This document shows, piece by piece, positions 1 through 10,997 of a DNA stretch of 64,000 bases. The number at the start of each line of letters is the position of its first letter. Position 1 is the stretch's first letter. This stretch comes from Leptolyngbya sp. NIES-3755 (lineage in GTDB: Bacteria > Cyanobacteriota > Cyanobacteriia > Leptolyngbyales > Leptolyngbyaceae), in the NCBI GenBank assembly GCA_001548435.1, contig AP017308.1, forward strand, positions 3,729,030-3,793,029. The letters run 5' to 3'. The notes under the pieces were generated by a model. That model saw only the letters and a list, made by a program, of their open reading frames with translations. It ran no database searches and was not told the DNA's origin. A program made the translations under genes and the position numbers.

Positions 1-66
1 ACAACTAGCGATTGGCGGGCGGGGAGAAATATCGTAGGTCATATTTCTAATTTGTTGCTTTAGCGA

Positions 67-96
67 ATGCCCTCTGAATCTTTCACCAAAGGGCAT
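67..96 (-). terminator. weak terminator-like hairpin after pyrG
   Basis: A 9-bp inverted repeat (ATGCCCTCT at 67-75 with AAAGGGCAT at 88-96, one G-T pair) lies 10 bases past the pyrG stop. No T-tract follows, so intrinsic termination is uncertain. Confidence 0.35.
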
Positions 97-106
97 CCAG
101 AACTAT

Positions 107-1828
<1,722 letters not shown>

Positions 1829-1916
1829 TCAAGGAATCACAGGCAACTGTTTGAACATTTCTCGCGTCAATGCAAACGGGATGTGGTACGGTATCTTGTT
1901 ATTTTCAATTGCGACG

Positions 1917-3659
1917 ATGAAGCGATTCCTGAGCGCGTTAATTTTAGCGGTGCTGACGACAGCGTTGATTGTGACAGCAGCATGGTCAAACCCTTCTCTG
2001 GGTGTGGTTTATCCGCCTCCTGATCATGAAACGATCGCGAAACAAATCTTTTTTATTGGTTCTGCTCCGCCTACAGGTCAAGTGACGATCAATGGCAAGC
2101 CGATTCCGCGCAGTACAGGCGGGCATTTTGCTCCGAGTTTTCCGCTGCAATTGGGAGAAAATTCATTCTCAATTCGCTATCAGGATCAAGAAGTCAAACT
2201 GAAAGTGACTCGGAATTCGGCTGAACCACCCGCGCCGACTGGAACGAATTTTGGTAAGGATTCGCTGACTCCTGCGATCGATCTGGCTCGATTACCGGGA
2301 GAGTCGATTTGTTTAAGCGCGATCGCGGCTCCCAACCAAATGGTGAGTGCCAGAGTTGCAGGTCAAGTTTTGCCACTCATGCCACAAACTGCGATCGCGA
2401 ATCTTCCTGCAAATTCGGGTGTTTTAACCGGACTGGTTCAACCAACGAAGCCCGAAGCGACTCAGTACGCAACTTGTATTCAGCCGCAATCGATCGGAGA
2501 TTTAGGAAAAGTCACGTATCTTCTAGGAAGTAACAGTCAAGAAGCACCAGGAAAACTTGTGATCCTCGATCCGGCTCGATTAGAAGTGGCGGAAGTCACC
2601 GCAGAACAAGGAACCGCTAGAACCGGAGCAAGTACGGATTTTTCGCGTCTGACTCCGCTACCAAAAGGAACGAGAGCGACGATTACAGCACGTGAGGGGG
2701 ATTGGGTGCGGCTCGATTATGGTGGATGGATTCGATCGAGCGAAGTCAAAATCGTTCCTGGGGCAACTCCAGTTCGATCGATCATTCGTGGTATTACCTC
2801 TCGACCATCAAAAGATTGGACAGAAGTGCTATTCCCATTACAAACACCAGTGCCAATCACTGTACAACAAGACGAAAATCGATTCATTCTCACGCTGTAC
2901 AATACAACCGCGCAAACCGATACGATTCGATTAAATGATGATCCGGTGATTTCTAGATTGGATTGGGAACAAGTCGAACCTGGAAAGATCGAATATCGGT
3001 TTAATCTAAAATCGAATCAATCGTGGGGATATAAGCTGAGATACGAAGGAACAACACTGGTTTTATCGCTAAAACATCCACCTCGAACAAGAGCGAAATC
3101 ATTGTCGGGAATCAAAATCTTAATTGATCCGGGACACGGTGGACCTGAAGATCTTGGATCGAGAGGTGGAACCGGATACCCAGAAAAAGAAGTCGCATTA
3201 ATTACGAGTAAATTGCTGCGTGAGGAATTGATCAAACGTGGGGCAACTGTGGTGATGACTCGTGAAGCGGACGTTGATGTCGATTTGGCGGCGCGAGTGA
3301 AGCAGATTAATCAAAGTGAGCCAGCGATCGCACTTTCAGTTCACTACAATGCGCTTCCGGATGAGGGTGATGCAATCAATACGAAAGGCGTTGCAACGTT
3401 TTGGTATCAAACTCAGGCGCATGATCTGGCGCTATTTCTGCATAATTATTTGGTGGAAAAGCTCGATCGACCTTCTTATGGCGTGTACTGGAATAATCTC
3501 GCGCTGACTCGTCCAACGACGGCTCCCTCAGTCTTGTTAGAGTTGGGATTCATGATTAACCCGACTGAATTCGAGTGGATTACCAATCCGCAGGAACAAA
3601 AGAAACTCGCAGCGACTCTAGCAGATGGCGTTACTGAGTGGTTTTCCCAGACTCGTTAA
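1917..3659 (+). CDS. N-acetylmuramoyl-L-alanine amidase (Amidase_3), AmiC-like, exported
   Basis: This zinc amidase cleaves the bond between N-acetylmuramic acid and the stem peptide of peptidoglycan, probably in the periplasm during cell separation or wall remodelling. An ATG at 1917 opens a clear signal peptide (MKRFLSALILAVLTTALIV). The open frame reaches back to 1815, but that extension has no export signal at its start. The middle of the 580-aa protein contains an SH3-like segment (GDWVRLDYGGWI) and a beta-rich AMIN-like region. The last ~190 residues are the catalytic domain: zinc ligands His in DPGHGG, Glu in YPEKEVAL and His in SVHYNA, and the catalytic Glu in LLELGF. The specific paralogue (amiC1 or amiC2 type) cannot be assigned. 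Confidence 0.92.
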   Translation: MKRFLSALILAVLTTALIVTAAWSNPSLGVVYPPPDHETIAKQIFFIGSAPPTGQVTINGKPIPRSTGGHFAPSFPLQLGENSFSIRYQDQEVKLKVTRNSAEPPAPTGTNFGKDSLTPAIDLARLPGESICLSAIAAPNQMVSARVAGQVLPLMPQTAIANLPANSGVLTGLVQPTKPEATQYATCIQPQSIGDLGKVTYLLGSNSQEAPGKLVILDPARLEVAEVTAEQGTARTGASTDFSRLTPLPKGTRATITAREGDWVRLDYGGWIRSSEVKIVPGATPVRSIIRGITSRPSKDWTEVLFPLQTPVPITVQQDENRFILTLYNTTAQTDTIRLNDDPVISRLDWEQVEPGKIEYRFNLKSNQSWGYKLRYEGTTLVLSLKHPPRTRAKSLSGIKILIDPGHGGPEDLGSRGGTGYPEKEVALITSKLLREELIKRGATVVMTREADVDVDLAARVKQINQSEPAIALSVHYNALPDEGDAINTKGVATFWYQTQAHDLALFLHNYLVEKLDRPSYGVYWNNLALTRPTTAPSVLLELGFMINPTEFEWITNPQEQKKLAATLADGVTEWFSQTR

Positions 3660-3756
3660 AGCTTTTGTGAATCTTAATAGGAGCGACTTGCCAGAGAATT
3701 TTCGGATGCTAACTTATAGGGAAATGTGTTAGTTGCGACAGGGCTAGGATTGGATT

Positions 3757-4236
3757 GTGAGTAAGCGGATGAGTCTCGTTTTGGCTGTTTTGATATGTTT
3801 GCCCTTGGGGTTGTTCGTTGCTAAAAAGCTTCAAGCTCGGACTCCAGGGGTGGTCTCAGCCTGTCCTGATAGCGTCCTTGAACAGATCGAAAACCCAGCA
3901 AACGTTGTCCACCCAGAAAAAGTTGTCGTCGAACCTTGGCAGGGTAGACACAATGTGTTTGCGACTTTCAAAGTTCCAGATGGTTATAAAGCAAGTGATA
4001 CGGTTGTTGTGACAGTGAAAGGGTCACATCCTTACTGTGGGATTGTGATGCCGTATTCGCCGTCTGGAATGTCGATCGATCAACGAGTGTTCGGCTGGTT
4101 TAGAACTCGCACTGCACTATGGTTATTTACTAAAGGACAACTCAGCCAGTTAGAACAGCCAGCGAATTGGAAATTAGTCATTCTCAAAGAGTCGAAGCAA
4201 ACAAACTTTCTTAAGACAGACGAACACCCGCTTTAA
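3757..4236 (+). CDS. small secreted protein of unknown function
   Basis: I do not recognise this 159-aa protein. Its N-terminus (MSKRMSLVLAVLICLPLGLF) is a signal peptide or membrane anchor, and the mature part has two Cys residues (SACPDS and HPYCGI) that could form a disulfide outside the cytoplasm. The frame opens with GTG at 3757. An ATG four codons later (3769) is an equally good start, and neither has a strong ribosome binding site. It follows the amidase by about 100 bases on the same strand, so it may share its transcript. Confidence 0.6.
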   Translation: MSKRMSLVLAVLICLPLGLFVAKKLQARTPGVVSACPDSVLEQIENPANVVHPEKVVVEPWQGRHNVFATFKVPDGYKASDTVVVTVKGSHPYCGIVMPYSPSGMSIDQRVFGWFRTRTALWLFTKGQLSQLEQPANWKLVILKESKQTNFLKTDEHPL

Positions 4237-4413
4237 GACAGAGGGCGATCGTTCTAGAAATTGTCAAGAATGGATGAGATCCCAGAAAGCAAAGACCAGA
4301 TTTAGAGACTGAGCAATGGACACGATTTCTCTTCAAACGTGTTCGTATTCCTTTGGCTCTCTTAATCCTGAATTTGCTACTACGCTTCATCCTGACGATT
4401 TCTATTGACAAAA

Positions 4414-5562
4414 ATGTTTAACAAAATCTCGATCGCGGCAGTTTTGGGAATGTTCTCGTTCCTAGCTGCTTGCAGTAACAATTCTGCTACGAATTCAACT
4501 CAAACCGCTCCGAACAATTCAACTCAAACTGCTGATACATTTAAAGCCGCAAGAGGTTGTAAAAACGTCGGATTACTGTTGCCTGAAACGGATACCTCAA
4601 CGCGCTGGGAAACCTACGATCGACCTTTACTCCAGCAAGAAATCACGAAAAATATTCCTGGTGTTCAGATTCAATACGCAAACGCGAACAATGATGCGGA
4701 CACTCAACAGAACCAAGCGGAATCAATGTTGACCCGTGGCGCTTGTATTTTAGTCGTTGGCTCAAAAGATAGTCAGAAAGCATCCGCGATCGTACAGTCT
4801 GCGAAAAATAGCGGCGTTCCAGTCATTGCTTACGATCGATTAATTCAGGACAATGATCTTGCCTACTATGTGTCATTTGACAATGTACGAGTTGGCGAAT
4901 TGCAAGGACAATACATCATTGATCAATATCGTAAAGGGGCTTATGGACTAAAACGCGGCTCGAATATTGCCTTACTCAATGGTTCTCAAACGGATAACAA
5001 TGCCATTCAATTCCGTCAAGGTGCATTAAACAAGCTGCAACCGTTGTTTGATAGCAAGGAACTGAATAAAGTCTTTGATCAATACACGCCAAATTGGGAT
5101 GTCACGAGAGCGCAGTCTTTGACCGATGGGGTTCTGACGCAAGAAAAGAACAATGTGCAGGGGATTTATGCCGCGAGTGATATTTTGTCTACAGGTGCGA
5201 TCGCGGCACTCAGAAACCAAAACCTCAATGGTAAGGTGCTTGTGACCGGACAAGATGCGAATGCCTCGAATATTCAGGCGATTCTAACAGGCGATCAAGC
5301 GATGACCATTTATAAGCCGATCGTTCAAATTGCTCAATCCACGGGCAGAATTGTGGGTGCATTGAGCAATGGAGCAGATACCAAAGATTTGCTCAATGCG
5401 ACGACGAAAACGGCTGGAGGTGCAGAAATTCCTTCAGCCTTGTCGAATCCGCAGGTAGTGGATAAGACCAACATCAAACAAACGGTGATTGCGGATGGAT
5501 TCCTCAAGTTAGAAGATGTCTGTCGAGGATTGCCGAGCGGTGCGGGCGGAGTGTGCCCTTAG
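4414..5562 (+). CDS. sugar ABC transporter substrate-binding lipoprotein (XylF/RbsB type)
   Basis: This is a periplasmic binding protein of the type that delivers sugars such as xylose or ribose to an ABC importer. The 382-aa product starts at ATG 4414 with a lipoprotein signal peptide whose lipobox ends LAAC at residue 20. The mature protein is a Peripla_BP_4 domain: a first lobe beginning KNVGLLLPETDTSTRWE, the central GVPVIAYDRLIQ strand, and a hinge near GIYAASDILSTGAI. The family normally sits beside ATP-binding and permease genes. None lies nearby, so it is an orphan that must use a remote transporter or act as a sensor. A TTG at 4405 is in frame but less likely as a start. Confidence 0.85.
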   Translation: MFNKISIAAVLGMFSFLAACSNNSATNSTQTAPNNSTQTADTFKAARGCKNVGLLLPETDTSTRWETYDRPLLQQEITKNIPGVQIQYANANNDADTQQNQAESMLTRGACILVVGSKDSQKASAIVQSAKNSGVPVIAYDRLIQDNDLAYYVSFDNVRVGELQGQYIIDQYRKGAYGLKRGSNIALLNGSQTDNNAIQFRQGALNKLQPLFDSKELNKVFDQYTPNWDVTRAQSLTDGVLTQEKNNVQGIYAASDILSTGAIAALRNQNLNGKVLVTGQDANASNIQAILTGDQAMTIYKPIVQIAQSTGRIVGALSNGADTKDLLNATTKTAGGAEIPSALSNPQVVDKTNIKQTVIADGFLKLEDVCRGLPSGAGGVCP

Positions 5563-5615
5563 AGTTGGATGATGGGTGTTGGGTTAATGTCTAACACCCT
5601 ATCTCTTCAGCCTTT

Positions 5616-7118
5616 CTACTTCAATCGATCGATCAAATGATCACCCACCCGTAACGCATTCGCAATCACAGTGAGGGCTGGACTCACACTAGCACTCGAC
5701 GGGAAGAAACTACTATCAACGACATACAGATTATCGACTTCATGAGCGCGACAGTTGAGATCTAATACTGAAGTTCGTGGATCTTCTCCAAAGCGACAGG
5801 TTCCACATTGATGCGCCACGACTTGAACGGGCATGTCGCTACGCGGGTGTGCAACTCGATTGAACATGCCCGGATGTAGCGACTCGACTTGTTTGAGCAC
5901 ATCAATCCAGCGATATACTAAGCGATCGTGTGCTTCTGCATTACTCACGGTGTAGTCAATGTGCAGTTTGTCGCCGACAAATCGAATGCGATTATCTGGA
6001 TTTGGTAAGTCTTCGGTTTGCAGCCACCAACCCAGCGATCGAGTAGCGAGTTGTCGAATTCCCACACCGGGTAACAATCGCGAAATCGGCGAAAACACAG
6101 GTGGTGCTTCGGTGAAAATCACATCTCGCAGAATGCCACCAGAGTTTTGCACATGTCCCATCGGATAGTGATAGTCCTTGTCACCCCAGTAGAAATCATT
6201 CACGCTCACCGTTCGTTGGAACAATGCAGAGTTTGGATCGGTCGTCAGTTGAATCACAACGGATAACTGCTGTTTCATCAAGTTGCGACCGACGAGATCA
6301 GAACTGTTGGCAATTCCGTTGGGATGCTTCTCGTTTTGCGATCGCATTAATAACGCGGCTGAGTTAATCGCGCCACAAGAGAGAACAACAATGTCTCCTA
6401 GAAATAGATAAGACTGATCACCAATCTTCGCTTGTACTGCTTTGATCGAGTTGCCTGAAGGATTGGTGTGCAAACAAACCACATGAGCCGAAGTTTTCAG
6501 CGTGACATTCTCGTATTTGAGAGCAGGAGTAATGCCCGTATCTTCAGAATCTGTCCGACCTTGATCCCCTAAGCCGATCGGTAAATAAGTCGGATGTAAG
6601 TTTTGTTTGGAGAGTCCATCGACAACGGTTTGGATGTGCGACTCATGTTCAACCGGAGCAAAGGGATAGTCTTCACTGTGAGCGGGTTCGGTGGGGTCAT
6701 CTCCAAGCTTGCCGTGGACTTGATAGAGCTTTTCGGCTTCCGTGTAGTATGGCTCGAAGTCAGAGTACTTTAAGCCCCACATCGGAGAAACGCCATCTTG
6801 ATGCTGAACCATTTCAAAATCTCGATCGCGCATTCGCATCAAAACGCCGCTATAAATTTTTGTATTGCCCCCGACACAGTAGCTAGTTTGCGGATTAAAT
6901 GGTTCCCCATCTTGGTCGTACCATTGTTCTGGAGCATGAAACGCTTCTTTCTTAAAGAGTTCAGTTCCTTGAGCTTCTGAACTTTCTCGAAGTGGAAAAA
7001 TGCCTCGTTCTAAAATGAGTATCTTCTTTCCAGTAGGAGCCAGCTTACGTGCTAAAGTTCCGCCACCCGCGCCCGTTCCGACAATAATCACGTCATAGTA
7101 TTGATCATCGACAATCAT
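5616..7118 (-). CDS. GMC family FAD oxidoreductase
   Basis: This is a flavoprotein of the glucose-methanol-choline family, which oxidises alcohols or sugars and passes electrons to O2, a quinone or a carrier. The 500-aa protein starts with the dinucleotide-binding motif VGTGAGGGTLARKL and ends with the conserved C-terminal GMC segment (ASVSPALTVIANALR). A Cys-rich HQCGTCRFGEDP motif, found in bacterial GMC dehydrogenases, lies near residue 430. The gene begins 10 bases after ctaE on the same strand and is the last gene of the oxidase operon. The donor substrate is unknown. That it feeds electrons to the neighbouring oxidase is inference from position. Confidence 0.88.
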   Translation of the reverse strand: MIVDDQYYDVIIVGTGAGGGTLARKLAPTGKKILILERGIFPLRESSEAQGTELFKKEAFHAPEQWYDQDGEPFNPQTSYCVGGNTKIYSGVLMRMRDRDFEMVQHQDGVSPMWGLKYSDFEPYYTEAEKLYQVHGKLGDDPTEPAHSEDYPFAPVEHESHIQTVVDGLSKQNLHPTYLPIGLGDQGRTDSEDTGITPALKYENVTLKTSAHVVCLHTNPSGNSIKAVQAKIGDQSYLFLGDIVVLSCGAINSAALLMRSQNEKHPNGIANSSDLVGRNLMKQQLSVVIQLTTDPNSALFQRTVSVNDFYWGDKDYHYPMGHVQNSGGILRDVIFTEAPPVFSPISRLLPGVGIRQLATRSLGWWLQTEDLPNPDNRIRFVGDKLHIDYTVSNAEAHDRLVYRWIDVLKQVESLHPGMFNRVAHPRSDMPVQVVAHQCGTCRFGEDPRTSVLDLNCRAHEVDNLYVVDSSFFPSSASVSPALTVIANALRVGDHLIDRLK

Positions 7119-7128
7119 GACATTGCTC

Positions 7129-7737
7129 CTACTGCCAAACGTAGATTAGAACGTACAAGATAATCCAGATAACATCGACAAAGTGCCAGAACAATGATGT
7201 CGCTTCAACTCCGAAGTAACCACTATCATAGTTACCAGGAATAAACGATCGACCAAACATCACCAATTGCAGCAAGATTCCTGAGAGAACGTGCAAGCCG
7301 TGAAATCCCGTCAATAGATAAAACAATCCACCAAATGTACCAGAGGTGACTCCGAAGCTCAGATTACTCCATTCGATCGCTTGACCATACAGGAAGTAAC
7401 CACCCATTGCCATTGTTGCCAGAAGAAACACACGAAAGCCCCAGAGCTTTTTATCGTGCAAGTATCGTTCAGCGACATAAATGACAAAGCTACTTGAAAC
7501 CAGCACTAATGTGTTGATCTGCGGGTCTTTCGTGTCTAGACCTGTGACTCCAGGCGGATACCAATCAGTCGTGCTCGTTTTGAAGACGCTGTAACCCACA
7601 AAAAAGCTCAGGAAAATCACACTCTCAGACAGCAGGAATACAATGAAGCCGAACTTACTATTTTCAGCAGCTTCATGTGCTTGATCTTCGCGAATGTTGG
7701 CTTCGACTGATTCAGCGATCGAACGTTCTGCGGTCAT
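7129..7737 (-). CDS. ctaE: cytochrome c oxidase-type subunit III (alternative oxidase)
   Basis: Subunit III of a heme-copper terminal oxidase, an integral membrane protein that stabilises the catalytic core and helps oxygen and proton access. The 202-aa protein has about five hydrophobic helices (for example FIVFLLSESVIFLSFFVGY and the last, HFVDVIWIILYVLIYVW) and the family motifs TGFHGLHV and LFWHFVD. Its ATG overlaps the ctaD stop by four bases (ATGA), which points to coupled translation. The Cu-less subunit II in the operon makes this the alternative (ARTO/CtaII) set. Confidence 0.93.
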   Translation of the reverse strand: MTAERSIAESVEANIREDQAHEAAENSKFGFIVFLLSESVIFLSFFVGYSVFKTSTTDWYPPGVTGLDTKDPQINTLVLVSSSFVIYVAERYLHDKKLWGFRVFLLATMAMGGYFLYGQAIEWSNLSFGVTSGTFGGLFYLLTGFHGLHVLSGILLQLVMFGRSFIPGNYDSGYFGVEATSLFWHFVDVIWIILYVLIYVWQ

Positions 7738-9422
7738 GTTGTAACTCCATCAGCGGGGACAATTTCAGACTGATTTTCGATCAACGGTTGATTCTTGCCG
7801 TACTGATAAGGTGGAGAGATAACTACCGGAATTTTTTCAAAGTTCTCGACCGGAGGCGGCGAAGTCGTCAGCCACTCAAGCCCGATCGCTCTCCAAGGAT
7901 TGTTCGGTGCTTTTTCGCCTTGAATCCAGGAACTGACCATATTGAGAATAAACGGCAGCACCGAAATGCCGAGCAAAAATCCGCCAATACTCACGAAAAC
8001 ATTCCAAAACGCGAACTCTGGATCATACGACGCAACTCGTCGTGGCATTCCCTGTAATCCAGGAATGTGCATCGGCAGAAAACAAAGTGTTGTTCCAATA
8101 AAGGTCAGCGCAAAATGCAGTTGTCCAAGTCCTTCGTAGTACATTCGCCCAGTTATTTTCGGAAACCAATGATACAGTGCCGCATAAATGCCAAAGACGA
8201 TCGTGCCGTACAGCACATAGTGGAAGTGCGCGACGACGAAATAAGTATTGTTGACGTGAATATCGATCGGGACTGATCCCAACATCACCCCCGTAATTCC
8301 AGCAAACACAAAATTCGTAATTCCTGCCAGCGCAAATAACATCGCTGTTGTTAATCGCAGCTTTCCGCCCCAAATCGTTGCAACCCAAGCAAATACCTTA
8401 ACTCCGGTCGGAACCGCCACGAGCAGCGTCGTAAACATAAACAGAATTCGCATCCATCCCGGTGTACCGCTGGCATACATGTGATGCACCCACACCAATC
8501 CGCTGATAACAGTAATCAGAACCGATGAAGTTGCAACGACGCGATATCCAAACAATGGTTTTCGTGTATACACTGGAAGCACTTCTGAAAATGCTCCGAA
8601 GACCGGAAGCACCATCACATATACCGCAGGATGCGAGTAGAACCAAAAGAAGTGCTGATACAACACTGGATTCCCGCCGCGCTCTGGGGCAAAAAAGCTC
8701 GTTCCGACTGTGAGATCAAACAGTAACATCACGGCTCCAGCAGTTAGAGCAGGCAACCCATACAGTTGAATCAATTGTGCTGCTAACACTGACCAGACAA
8801 ACGCAGGTGTTCGATACCAGGTCATTCCAGGCGCTCTCATTTTGAAGATCGTTGTAACAAAATTCACGCCGCCCAAAATCGAGGACACTCCCGAAATTGC
8901 GACCGCCAGAATCCATAACACCTGACCATTGATCAGATTCCCGGTCGGATTTTGCAAGCTGACAGGTGGATATGCCCACCAACCTGATTGCGAAGGACCA
9001 CCTGGAACGAAAAAGCTGGCAATCATTAAAATTCCGACAACTGGGATCATCCAAAATGACACCGCATTCAGTCTTGGAAACGCCATGTCTCGCGCTCCAA
9101 TCATCAACGGAACGAGATAGTTTCCCAAGCCCACAAGTACCGGAAATGTCCACAGAAACAGCATGATCGATCCGTGCATCGTGAACAATGCGTTATAGAC
9201 AGTACGATCGACAACATCTGCATCCGGAGTGATCAGTTCACCCCGCATGATCATCGCCAGTAAACCACCGACTAGAAAGAACACAAACGAGGTAACAATA
9301 TATTGAATTCCAATCACCTTATGATCAGTGCTGAAGCTGAAGAATCGTTTCCAGTTGTCGGGCGCACCCGGATAGGGCTGGCGACGAGGAATCTCGATCG
9401 CTTCAATAGGAGCATTTGTCAT
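7734..9422 (-). CDS. ctaD: heme-copper terminal oxidase subunit I (A2-type)
   Basis: This is the catalytic subunit, which carries heme a and the heme-CuB centre and reduces O2 to water while pumping protons. The 562-aa, 12-helix protein has the low-spin heme His in TMHGSIMLF, the CuB ligands in FYSHPAVY and VHHMY, and the last heme ligands in HFHYV. The motif YSHPAVY replaces the GHPEVY of A1 oxidases, so the D-channel glutamate is missing. That is the known signature of A2-type enzymes. It lies between ctaC and ctaE. Confidence 0.95.
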   Translation of the reverse strand: MTNAPIEAIEIPRRQPYPGAPDNWKRFFSFSTDHKVIGIQYIVTSFVFFLVGGLLAMIMRGELITPDADVVDRTVYNALFTMHGSIMLFLWTFPVLVGLGNYLVPLMIGARDMAFPRLNAVSFWMIPVVGILMIASFFVPGGPSQSGWWAYPPVSLQNPTGNLINGQVLWILAVAISGVSSILGGVNFVTTIFKMRAPGMTWYRTPAFVWSVLAAQLIQLYGLPALTAGAVMLLFDLTVGTSFFAPERGGNPVLYQHFFWFYSHPAVYVMVLPVFGAFSEVLPVYTRKPLFGYRVVATSSVLITVISGLVWVHHMYASGTPGWMRILFMFTTLLVAVPTGVKVFAWVATIWGGKLRLTTAMLFALAGITNFVFAGITGVMLGSVPIDIHVNNTYFVVAHFHYVLYGTIVFGIYAALYHWFPKITGRMYYEGLGQLHFALTFIGTTLCFLPMHIPGLQGMPRRVASYDPEFAFWNVFVSIGGFLLGISVLPFILNMVSSWIQGEKAPNNPWRAIGLEWLTTSPPPVENFEKIPVVISPPYQYGKNQPLIENQSEIVPADGVTT

Positions 9423-9447
9423 GGTCAGTTATCCTAAGTGAGTTCTT

Positions 9448-10383
9448 CTAAGTCGGAGAGCTAGTCGGTTCTTGTTTTGGAGCAAAATTGACCACAGGTG
9501 GCGGCGCAGGTTCAACCGTTTTCCAACCGCGTACCACGTTTCTTTGAGCGATTCGAGCATGTTCAACTGCGGCAGGATTGTAAGCCTCAGTTGGTGTTTG
9601 ACTTGCGGCAGTCGCAAGCCATCGATCGTACTCTTCTTTCGATTCGACCACGACATCGGCTTGATTCGATGCAAAGTATGTACCGCTGTAGATTGAATCG
9701 CGCAGTCGATACTTCCCGGTCTGAATCGGGGTGAATTCAAAGTCGATCGTTTTACTCGGAATCACATCTTGCTTGAGTCGAAAGGCGGGCACATAAAAGC
9801 CATGTAGCACATCTTCAGAATGCAAGCTTAAATGAATTCGATGATCCACTGGCAAATGTAGTTCGGTGCTAGTGACTTGTCCGGGATAGCGGAAAATCCA
9901 AGCCCATTGTTTTGCGGTGACATCGATCGTTTCAGTTGGAAGTTGTGGCTTGACTTCATCAAGGGGAACCGCATAAGCCGATTGCATTTCCATTGGATTG
10001 TGCAAATGAACGAGTTCCATTGGACCGCGAATCGCCATTGCATCATAGATTTGATAGCTATAAGTTGCAATCCATAGCACTAACAACAATGGAGCCGCTG
10101 TCCAAACAATCTCGATCGTAGTATTGCCTTCGATATGCGGACCGTCAGTAAAATCGTACTTTCCAGCCCGTTGAAACACCATAGAGTACAGCACGACTAA
10201 GGAAATTCCAAGCAGAATAAACGTTCCGATCCCAGTCAAAATGCTGAATAGTTCATCATACAGTTTGGATTCCGCTGAAGCTTGAGGAGGAAACCAAGAA
10301 TATGCCTGTTTTGCCATCCAAAAACTCGCGATCGACAAAAACGCAACAAAGGCACTAATCGATAAAATCGGGCGCAGTCTCAT
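9448..10383 (-). CDS. ctaC: terminal oxidase subunit II lacking the CuA site (ARTO type)
   Basis: This is a membrane-anchored subunit II with a cupredoxin domain outside the membrane. The 311-aa protein has an N-terminal hydrophobic segment, two transmembrane helices (around residues 45-70 and 90-112) and the cupredoxin fold (HLPVDHRIHL, VLHGFYVPAF, KQDVIPS). The first CuA-type His (VLHGF) is present, but the CxxxC-xxxH-xxM cluster is replaced by a stretch reading RDSIYSGTYFASN, so both Cys, the second His and the Met are gone. Known cyanobacterial CtaCII proteins show this loss and are thought to take electrons from quinol rather than cytochrome c. The C-terminal tail is Pro-rich. Confidence 0.92.
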   Translation of the reverse strand: MRLRPILSISAFVAFLSIASFWMAKQAYSWFPPQASAESKLYDELFSILTGIGTFILLGISLVVLYSMVFQRAGKYDFTDGPHIEGNTTIEIVWTAAPLLLVLWIATYSYQIYDAMAIRGPMELVHLHNPMEMQSAYAVPLDEVKPQLPTETIDVTAKQWAWIFRYPGQVTSTELHLPVDHRIHLSLHSEDVLHGFYVPAFRLKQDVIPSKTIDFEFTPIQTGKYRLRDSIYSGTYFASNQADVVVESKEEYDRWLATAASQTPTEAYNPAAVEHARIAQRNVVRGWKTVEPAPPPVVNFAPKQEPTSSPT

Positions 10384-10388
10384 AAGCT

Positions 10389-10997
10389 TTACAATCTCAA
10401 ATCGGGGTTTTCGCCTGCTTTAATCAACTGATCTGCGGTGATATGAATGCCAAACTCACCCCCTAAATGTGCTCCCAAGGTTCCCTGTAGAAACATCAGC
10501 AGAAAGATGAACAATCCCGCTGCAAGGTAGCTCCACTGCACCTGTCGCGCCATATCTTTTCGCCAAACAAAGCGCTGAAATCCCCGCCATACAGTCATTC
10601 CAACAATCAATGTTAGTAGCAACACACCCCCAACCCCATGCCAAACCATTGTCGGAAGTGCCTGCAATCCCCAAATGCTCTTAATCTCAGGGATCGGATC
10701 AGCCAGCAGCATTTCATAAAACCCAGAAGCAACCGTGAAAAAGGTAATCACAGCGGCTCCGAGCAGATTGTACCAACCGACATCAAACAATCCCGATCGC
10801 GTTACCGGAATCGCTAAATACTTGAATAATGCCTTATCCACTGGAAACAGCACCCCGACGATATCAAATGAGATCGCGACAATGAATAATCCCAGCGTCA
10901 AATGCACAAGATTTGGATGAATCGGAATGATATAGGGCAAATGATTCGCACCTAACTGATCCGCCATTTGATCCAACAGTTCAGTTTTAGTCGTCAT
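10389..10997 (-). CDS. DUF2231 membrane protein
   Basis: A 202-aa membrane protein of the DUF2231 family, whose function is not established. It has an N-terminal amphipathic part with the family motif IHPNLVHLTLGLF, then about four helices, and ends GEFGIHITADQL. The His residues within helices could bind heme, but that is only a suggestion. It starts with a 4-base overlap (ATGA) with the upstream DUF2231 gene and stops 5 bases before ctaC, so it belongs to the oxidase operon. Confidence 0.85.
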   Translation of the reverse strand: MTTKTELLDQMADQLGANHLPYIIPIHPNLVHLTLGLFIVAISFDIVGVLFPVDKALFKYLAIPVTRSGLFDVGWYNLLGAAVITFFTVASGFYEMLLADPIPEIKSIWGLQALPTMVWHGVGGVLLLTLIVGMTVWRGFQRFVWRKDMARQVQWSYLAAGLFIFLLMFLQGTLGAHLGGEFGIHITADQLIKAGENPDLRL

